From JAYFRE01 sp034926235 (GTDB lineage: Bacteria > Pseudomonadota > Alphaproteobacteria > Rhodospirillales > Magnetospirillaceae), in NCBI GenBank assembly GCA_034926235.1, contig JAYFRE010000074.1:1-10682 (forward strand): a stretch of 10,682 nucleotides of DNA. The letters are read 5' to 3'. The notes beneath the pieces are model-generated. The model did not search any database, had not been told where the DNA came from, and worked only from the letters and a program-made list of their open reading frames with translations. Position numbers and translations under genes: made by a program. Below, one piece after another: positions 6,694 to 10,682 of the stretch. Within the stretch, counting starts at the first letter, position 1, and every line of letters starts with the position of its first letter.

Positions 6694-6721
6694 ACCCTAA
6701 CGGATCGGATGGTCCTGTCAA
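6694..6721 (-). promoter_or_regulatory. Candidate sigma-70 promoter of the liv operon
   Basis: On the minus strand a perfect -35 box TTGACA (6721-6716) is followed after 16 bases by TAGGGT (6699-6694), a weak -10 with 3 of 6 consensus bases. Transcription would begin near 6686, giving a leader of about 100 bases before livH. The perfect -35 is the main support, since the -10 is poor. It lies just beside the AT-rich island with inverted repeats, so an activator or repressor could act here. Confidence 0.4.
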
Positions 6722-6722
6722 G

Positions 6723-6756
6723 AATCAATGGTGACTTATTGGGCATATCATTGATT
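6723..6756. repeat. 8-bp inverted repeat, possible operator half-sites
   Basis: AATCAATG (6723-6730) and CATTGATT (6749-6756) are perfect reverse complements separated by 18 bases. They lie immediately upstream of the candidate liv -35 box, where an activator such as an Lrp/AsnC- or LysR-type regulator could bind. No regulator was identified, and an AT-rich tract makes chance matches more likely. Confidence 0.35.
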
Positions 6757-6769
6757 TTTATGTTATTTT

Positions 6770-6784
6770 GCCTATGAAATAGGC
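6770..6784 (+). terminator. Small hairpin with T-rich 3' flank (possible + strand terminator or operator)
   Basis: GCCTAT (6770-6775), a GAA spacer, then ATAGGC (6779-6784), a perfect 6-bp inverted repeat, followed on the + strand by TTTTT and, six bases later, TTTTTT. As RNA this is a weak intrinsic terminator for rightward transcription, for which no upstream + strand gene is known. As DNA it is equally plausible as a protein-binding palindrome in the liv regulatory region. Confidence 0.3.
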
Positions 6785-6974
6785 TTTTTGATCATTTTTT
6801 GGTCGTCTTTTGTCGGAAAGAAAACGAAGAATGTCCGATGAAGAGGCTCTGGTCCGGAATGAGCTAAAAAACAGGCATGATTCGGGACCGCCCATCGGAT
6901 CGGGGCGGGCGTGGAATAGAAGGGTTTTGGGAATCGCCGCGCCGGATCGGGGCGGCGGACCGTAAGGCTTCGCG

Positions 6975-7508
6975 TTACAGCTTGGCGCGATTGGGGGCGG
7001 GCGCGACCGAGTCCTGTTTGGCTCGGTTCGGCGTCTTGGGCGCGGTGTCGAGCGGTTTCGCCCGCGTTGGTCCGGGCTGGGCCACGCCCCCGGTCAGCAT
7101 GATGATGTCGAACCGGCGCTGCACGGCCCGTCTGAAATCCTCGTCCGCACCCAACAGGCAGGCCTTGGCGTAGAATTTGCGCGCTTCATTCATGGCTGGG
7201 CCGCGTTCCCGCATCTGTTCCCAGGTGGCGACCCGCGAGGCGGTGCGCAAGGCCCTGTCGGTCTCGCGCATATTGGCGTTGCGTTCGTGAACGCGCGCCC
7301 ATTCCAAAGATTGGCGTTTGAATTCGACCGGCAGGGCTTTGTCCGAGCACAGGCCCTTAATTTGCTTGTGCAGCCGTTCGGCGTCGGCGGGAGAGGTGTC
7401 GGGCATCTTCCGCAATGCTTCGACGATCCGCGCCATCCGCTGCTCCAGCAGCCGGCGCTCGGCTTCAGCCCTGGCGTTCTTGGCCCGCTGGTTCCCAAAC
7501 AACGCCAT
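6975..7508 (-). CDS. Hypothetical helical protein with C-terminal P(T/N)RAK repeats
   Basis: A 177-residue protein I do not recognise. It begins MALFGNQ, has no signal peptide or membrane segment, and is highly charged (Arg, Glu, Lys, Ala) and mostly helical, with a likely coiled coil at about 8-35. Residues 60-140 look like a compact helical domain. The last 30 residues are Pro/Ala-rich and disordered-looking, and carry the motif P(T/N)RAK three times (147-151, 160-164, 172-176) at 12-13-residue spacing. The ATG at 7508 is preferred over the upstream frame (open to 7625) because GAGGAAA lies just before it and the upstream residues look non-coding. A good candidate promoter is at 7579-7607, so it is probably its own transcription unit. 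Its function is unknown. Confidence 0.75.
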   Translation of the reverse strand: MALFGNQRAKNARAEAERRLLEQRMARIVEALRKMPDTSPADAERLHKQIKGLCSDKALPVEFKRQSLEWARVHERNANMRETDRALRTASRVATWEQMRERGPAMNEARKFYAKACLLGADEDFRRAVQRRFDIIMLTGGVAQPGPTRAKPLDTAPKTPNRAKQDSVAPAPNRAKL

Positions 7509-7578
7509 TACTCTTTCCTCACGCCACGACAAAGCCATGCAAGGGGCAACGGGGGTGGTGCAACCGGGCCCACCCGGC

Positions 7579-7607
7579 AGGATAGCGTCGTATTCCAGAT
7601 TTGGCAA
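7579..7607 (-). promoter_or_regulatory. Candidate sigma-70 promoter of the 6975-7508 gene
   Basis: On the minus strand TTGCCA (7607-7602, 5 of 6 consensus bases) is followed after exactly 17 bases by TATCCT (7584-7579, 4 of 6). The expected start of transcription is near 7572, giving a leader of about 64 bases. A 5-bp GC hairpin (7564-7568 with 7573-7577) lies at the start of that leader. Confidence 0.45.
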
Positions 7608-7642
7608 TGACGGGGCCGGGTTCATGAGCTGAACACAAAAGA

Positions 7643-7663
7643 TTTTCCTGCCGGAAAACCGGC
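7643..7663 (-). terminator. Weak candidate terminator after the 7710-8360 gene
   Basis: On the minus strand GCCGG-TTTT-CCGGC (7663-7650) forms a 5-bp GC stem, followed by AGGAAAATCTTTTG. An overlapping alternative stem pairs TTTTCC (7643-7648) with GGAAAA (7653-7658). The short stem and poor T-tract make this a weak call, but it lies 47 bp after the stop codon, where a terminator would be expected. Confidence 0.3.
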
Positions 7664-7709
7664 GCGTTCGGTGGATGTGATGTCTTGGTTTGGAAAAAAG
7701 GCGAAGCCC

Positions 7710-8360
7710 TCAGACCCGCTCCACCAAAGGCGCCTGATGGCCGAAGGCAAGGCTTGTGCAGGCGACGCTGTGGCGGCCCGAGGCCCGGTCGGTCAAGGGT
7801 TTGCCCACCATCACCGAGGGAGTCCGGGCATAGAGTTTGTAGACGATCTGCGGCAGCCAGCGCTGGGCGGTGACCGGGCTGGTGCCGGCGGCCTGGAACG
7901 AGGCCGGGTCGGAAAAGAACCAGGCTTCGCCGCCATGGGCGTCGGCGTCCAGCACCACCGCCAAAGGGTGGCCGGGATGGTTGAGGAATTCGGTTCCGGC
8001 CCGCGCCAGGGTGCGCCCATCCTGGCGTTCGATGACAACGATCCCCGGCATCCGTTTGGGGAAGGATTGCAAGACGAAGGCGGCGGCCGCGCGCGAGATG
8101 CCTTCGGCCCCAACCTCGGCCGGCACGGCCCGATCGAAAGCGTGGCCGAGAAAGGTGAGGATGGCGGTCTTCAGATGCTCTTCGGGCTTGGGCTGCCCGG
8201 GAACCGGGCGGCTGGTGAAGCTGCGCAAGACCGGGTTGGAAAAGCTGGCGGCGGCGTGACGGAAATCCGCTTCGCCATGATAGAGGAAGCCATAGCCGGT
8301 ATCGTCGGGGCGGCGCAGAAAGACCGCTTCGGGAAAAGATGCGTCCGGCTTGGTCGTCAT
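7710..8360 (-). CDS. Hypothetical soluble protein downstream of nifJ
   Basis: A 216-residue protein I do not recognise. It has no signal peptide or membrane segment. A hydrophobic strand-like stretch PGIVVIERQDG (105-115) and a second one, HPLAVVLDADAHGGEAWFFSD (131-151), suggest an alpha/beta fold, and His/Asp residues around 138-143 could bind something, but no known motif is evident. The start at 8360 is preferred because AAGGAGG lies 4 bases upstream; the frame continues to 8441, but those residues would cross the hairpin region. It lies 110 bp after the nifJ stop on the same strand. The strong hairpin between them suggests separate or attenuated transcription. A long frame on the other strand (7671-8561) is in direct codon-to-codon antisense register and is treated as a shadow. 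Confidence 0.72.
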   Translation of the reverse strand: MTTKPDASFPEAVFLRRPDDTGYGFLYHGEADFRHAAASFSNPVLRSFTSRPVPGQPKPEEHLKTAILTFLGHAFDRAVPAEVGAEGISRAAAAFVLQSFPKRMPGIVVIERQDGRTLARAGTEFLNHPGHPLAVVLDADAHGGEAWFFSDPASFQAAGTSPVTAQRWLPQIVYKLYARTPSVMVGKPLTDRASGRHSVACTSLAFGHQAPLVERV

Positions 8361-8400
8361 GCGGCCTCCTTCGCGCCCGTTTTGCCGCTTAAAACGGCAA

Positions 8401-8433
8401 CGGCGCCGCTCAGGATACTCCCGAGCGGCGCCG
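8401..8433 (-). terminator. Strong hairpin after nifJ, probable terminator
   Basis: CGGCGCCGCTC (8401-8411) and GAGCGGCGCCG (8423-8433) form a perfect 11-bp stem, which can extend by two G-C pairs past one mismatch to leave a 5-base loop. On the minus strand it is followed by TTGCCGTTTT, itself the left arm of a second hairpin (TTGCCG/CGGCAA). It starts 38 bp after the nifJ stop. The T-tract is imperfect and displaced, so it may act as a terminator or as an mRNA 3'-end stabiliser. Confidence 0.6.
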
Positions 8434-8470
8434 CAAGCCAAGGCGGATTGCCTTGTCCGTTACGTTCGCG

Positions 8471-10682
<2,212 letters not shown>

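Larger units (their letters stand above)
6583..6974. other. Intergenic region upstream of the liv operon
   Basis: A 392-bp gap without a supported protein gene. From right to left on the minus strand it holds the 3' flank of the hypothetical gene ending at 6975, then a pair of 13-bp direct repeats (CGGATCGGGGCGG at 6896-6908 and 6943-6955). A strikingly AT-rich island at about 6720-6830 follows, with two inverted repeats, then a candidate sigma-70 type promoter and the livH leader. In the leader, GCGCC (6657-6661) can pair with GGCGC (6665-6669). GTTGCGC (6603-6609) can pair with GCGCAAC (6666-6672), and the two pairings exclude each other. The reading frames crossing this gap have biased composition and no ribosome site. 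Confidence 0.6.

Noticed and set aside
6723..6756. IHF or FNR binding site in the AT-rich island
   Set aside because: AATCAA and TTGAT strings occur, but the downstream parts of the IHF (TTR) and FNR (ATCAA at the right distance) consensus sequences do not match.
6877..7173. 98-codon + strand frame over the intergenic region and the end of the 6975-7508 gene
   Set aside because: Arg/Gly/Ser-rich shadow composition, no ribosome site, and opposite a better-supported gene.

Overview
The window looks like a GC-rich alphaproteobacterial chromosome, most likely Rhodospirillales (Magnetospirillum/Rhodospirillum-like). This is inferred from base composition, from a complete liv branched-chain amino-acid ABC transporter operon carrying a small DUF6867-like membrane gene, and from a NifJ-type pyruvate:ferredoxin (flavodoxin) oxidoreductase. 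No rRNA, tRNA, CRISPR array or insertion sequence was seen. I found no clearly new multi-gene system. The content is largely recognisable, with a few real oddities.

Layout. (1) 32-1010, + strand: a phage-type lysis cassette with a GH24 signal-arrest-release endolysin, an Rz-like inner-membrane spanin, and an Rz1-like outer-membrane lipoprotein encoded wholly inside the Rz gene in the +1 frame. (2) 1030-1054: a strong hairpin whose T-tract serves the minus strand, marking the convergent boundary. (3) 1088-6582, minus strand: livH-livM-livG-livF-(DUF6867-like)-livJ, read right to left. The first five genes are separated by 3 bp or overlap by 4-7 bp; the binding-protein gene livJ follows a 176-bp gap containing a stem-loop. 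(4) 6583-6974: an intergenic region with a candidate liv promoter and an AT-rich island carrying two perfect inverted repeats. (5) 6975-7508 and 7710-8360, minus strand: two unrecognised protein genes. (6) 8401-8433: a long hairpin after the oxidoreductase gene. (7) 8471-10682, minus strand: the C-terminal ~63% of nifJ/PFOR, cut by the window edge.

How the genes work together. LivJ should capture Leu/Ile/Val (or related substrates) in the periplasm, LivH/LivM form the membrane channel, and LivG/LivF hydrolyse ATP. The main anomaly is in LivF: the invariant glycine just before the Walker A lysine is read as valine (GTC, 3357-3359). This would be expected to cripple its nucleotide site unless it is a sequencing error. 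The lysis genes are unrelated to transport and probably mark a prophage edge or remnant to the left. PFOR belongs to anaerobic pyruvate oxidation and electron supply to ferredoxin/flavodoxin, possibly for nitrogenase, but no nif genes are visible here.
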